From Prevotellaceae bacterium (lineage in GTDB: Bacteria > Bacteroidota > Bacteroidia > Bacteroidales > UBA932): 7,951 nucleotides of DNA. Positions 7,122-7,951 of the stretch are shown piece after piece. The notes under the pieces are model-generated. The model worked only from the letters and a program-made list of their open reading frames with translations, was not told the origin of the DNA and searched no databases. The stretch is from the NCBI GenBank assembly GCA_031278135.1, contig JAITKY010000273.1:1-7951 (forward strand), written 5' to 3'. The translations under genes were made by a program, and so were the position numbers. Position 1 is the first letter of the stretch. Each line of letters starts with the position of its first letter.

Positions 7122-7137
7122 TTTTTTTATACTTTTG
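7108..7137 (+). promoter_or_regulatory. Promoter of rplY (TTTG-18-TACTTTTG)
   Basis: A -33 TTTG (7108-7111) and a -7 TACTTTTG (7130-7137) are separated by 18 bp, a close fit to the Bacteroidota primary-sigma promoter TTTG-N19-TAnnTTTG. Transcription would begin near 7143, leaving an untranslated leader of about 90 nt. It begins pyrimidine-rich (CTCCCTTTTTGCC). It is the best-formed promoter in the window, as expected for a ribosomal protein gene. Confidence 0.7.
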
Positions 7138-7181
7138 CGCTCCCTTTTTGCCGGTTTTTATTAAACGCGGCGTGTAATGGG

Positions 7182-7204
7182 ATCCTGCGACAAGAGTCGG
7201 GGAT
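7182..7204 (+). promoter_or_regulatory. Stem-loop in the rplY leader
   Basis: ATCCT-G-CGAC and GTCG-GGGAT can pair as nine base pairs (one G-U) with one bulged G, around the tetraloop AAGA. The hairpin lies 30-52 nt before the rplY ATG, inside the predicted leader. It could be a protein-binding or autoregulatory site, as in other ribosomal protein leaders, or a structural accident. No long T-tract follows, so it is not read as an attenuator. Confidence 0.35.
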
Positions 7205-7233
7205 TGAGTAGCACAAATTAAAGTATTTTTGAA

Positions 7234-7806
7234 ATGAAAAAAGTTAAATTAGAAGGAACAGAAAGAGTTGATCTCGGAAAAAAAGAGACGAAAAAATCGC
7301 GGAACGACCAGCAAATTCCATGTGTGCTTTATGGCAGCGGAATTAAAAATTTGCATTTTACAGTGCCTGTAAGCAATCTAAAACCAATCATTTATACGCC
7401 CGAAGCGTTTTTGATTGACTTGGCTGTGGCGGGAAAAAACTATGTTGCGGTGTTGAGAGACATCCAGTTTCATCCATTGAGTGACGAAGTGTTGCATGTC
7501 GATTTCTTCAATGTCGATGAATCGAAGCCGGTTACAATAGATTTGCCTGTAGTGATGGAAGGTAATTCCGAAGGCGTTAAACAAGGGGGAAAATTGCAGA
7601 TTTTAGTGCGCAAGTTGAAAGTTTCAGCGTTGATAAAAGATCTCCCCGAAAATCTTGTTGTCAATATCAGTGATTTGGGATTGGGTAAAACGATCTTTGT
7701 GAAAGACTTGTCGTACCCAGATATTACGATTTTAACACCGTCGTCTTCGACCGTATGCCGCGTGAAAGCAACGCGCACATCACGTGAACAGACTCCACAA
7801 AAGTAA
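7234..7806 (+). CDS. rplY: 50S ribosomal protein L25 / general stress protein Ctc
   Basis: L25 binds the 5S rRNA in the central protuberance of the large ribosomal subunit. The 190-residue product is the long Ctc form: an N-terminal 5S rRNA-binding beta-barrel plus the C-terminal TL5-type beta domain, not the short enterobacterial L25 of about 95 residues. Diagnostic stretches in the first domain are IPCVLYG, near residues 28-34, then LRDIQFHPLSDEVLHVDFF around residues 74-92. The second domain shows PVVMEGNSEGVKQGG, a strongly conserved GxxxGVKxGG loop, followed by LPENLVVNISDLGLG. A short Arg/Thr/Gln-rich tail ends the protein. The start ATG has the basic opening MKKVKLEGTERVDLGKK normal for the family; no Shine-Dalgarno sequence precedes it, as is usual in this phylum. 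It has its own promoter and a structured leader, and the next gene also has its own promoter, so rplY appears to be transcribed largely alone. Confidence 0.95.
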   Translation: MKKVKLEGTERVDLGKKETKKSRNDQQIPCVLYGSGIKNLHFTVPVSNLKPIIYTPEAFLIDLAVAGKNYVAVLRDIQFHPLSDEVLHVDFFNVDESKPVTIDLPVVMEGNSEGVKQGGKLQILVRKLKVSALIKDLPENLVVNISDLGLGKTIFVKDLSYPDITILTPSSSTVCRVKATRTSREQTPQK

Positions 7807-7851
7807 TTGTTTCACGATAGTTTATTGCCCAAAGGAATTGTTACGAAATAA

Positions 7852-7883
7852 TTTGACGGAATAAAAATAAAGTATTACTTTTG
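7852..7883 (+). promoter_or_regulatory. Promoter for the gene at the right edge (TTTG-20-TACTTTTG)
   Basis: A -33 TTTG (7852-7855) and a -7 TACTTTTG (7876-7883) are separated by 20 bp. The -7 octamer is identical to that of rplY. The start of transcription should fall near 7888-7890, about 23 nt before the ATG at 7912. GCCCAAA at 7827-7833 is an inverted copy of TTTGGGC at 7880-7886, which overlaps the -7 element. This may be coincidental. Confidence 0.6.
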
Positions 7884-7911
7884 GGCCATGAAAACAGGAG
7901 TAATATAAAAG

Positions 7912-7951
7912 ATGAAGTGTTTTATACCCTATTTGAATGAATCACAAGTTC
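7912..7951 (+). CDS. 5' end of an unidentified gene, cut by the window edge
   Basis: An ATG at 7912 opens a frame, beginning MKCFIPYLNESQV, that runs to the end of the window. It lies about 23 nt downstream of a well-formed promoter, and AGGAG at 7896-7900 lies 11 nt before it, which may act as a ribosome binding site. Thirteen residues are too few to identify the product. In many Bacteroidales a peptidyl-tRNA hydrolase gene follows rplY, but the visible start does not look like one. Confidence 0.45.
   Translation, partial: MKCFIPYLNESQV

Noticed and set aside
7888..7908. A six-codon frame, MKTGVI, just after the right-edge promoter
   Set aside because: Its ATG falls at the predicted transcription start, so it would be leaderless, and frames this short occur by chance.
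1..7951. CRISPR array, tRNA, rRNA, phage or defence genes
   Set aside because: No spaced direct repeats of CRISPR type, no cloverleaf and no rRNA-like stretch were seen. All long frames are accounted for by the genes listed.

Overview
The window looks like a chromosomal segment of a Bacteroidota member, most likely of the order Bacteroidales. Three signs support this. Start regions carry the Bacteroidota -7 promoter motif TAnnTTTG instead of a sigma70-type box, and Shine-Dalgarno sequences are essentially absent. There is a type IX secretion (T9SS) substrate with a gliding-motility-type (CHU_C, type B) C-terminal domain. A PorP/SprF-family partner follows it directly. The order-level assignment is inference.

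Layout, left to right. Positions 1-432 (+) hold the 3' end of an unrecognised gene. It converges on a minus-strand gene (512-2026) for a FadL/OmpP1-type outer-membrane beta-barrel, and the 79 bp between them is largely two arrays of 7-bp tandem repeats. A 213-bp divergent intergenic region with a promoter motif on each strand leads to a two-gene plus-strand operon. Its first gene (2240-5644) encodes a 1134-residue secreted surface protein built from three tandem super-repeats of about 250 residues, a putative-Ig domain and the T9SS sorting domain. Its second gene (5641-6594, GTG start, 4-nt overlap) encodes the PorP/SprF-like outer-membrane partner. Positions 6603 to about 7066 contain no intact gene but do hold a decayed ISL3-family transposase, recognisable in pieces in two frames. 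A well-formed promoter and a structured leader of about 90 nt precede rplY (7234-7806), for ribosomal protein L25/Ctc. A second promoter near the right edge serves a gene of which only about 13 codons are visible.

How the genes work together: the 2240-6594 pair is a typical type B T9SS cargo with its dedicated PorP/SprF-like protein, expected to display a long stalk-like protein on the cell surface. The divergent FadL-like porin is another outer-membrane protein with no demonstrated link to that pair. rplY is an unrelated housekeeping gene.

The most notable items are the undescribed ISL3 fossil, the 250-residue super-repeat in the T9SS cargo, and a family of 7-bp repeats sharing one pattern (roughly TTNRYAW). 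Those repeats occur in three separate intergenic regions and overlap two promoters. No CRISPR array, tRNA or rRNA was seen, and I found no convincing new defence or enzymatic system.
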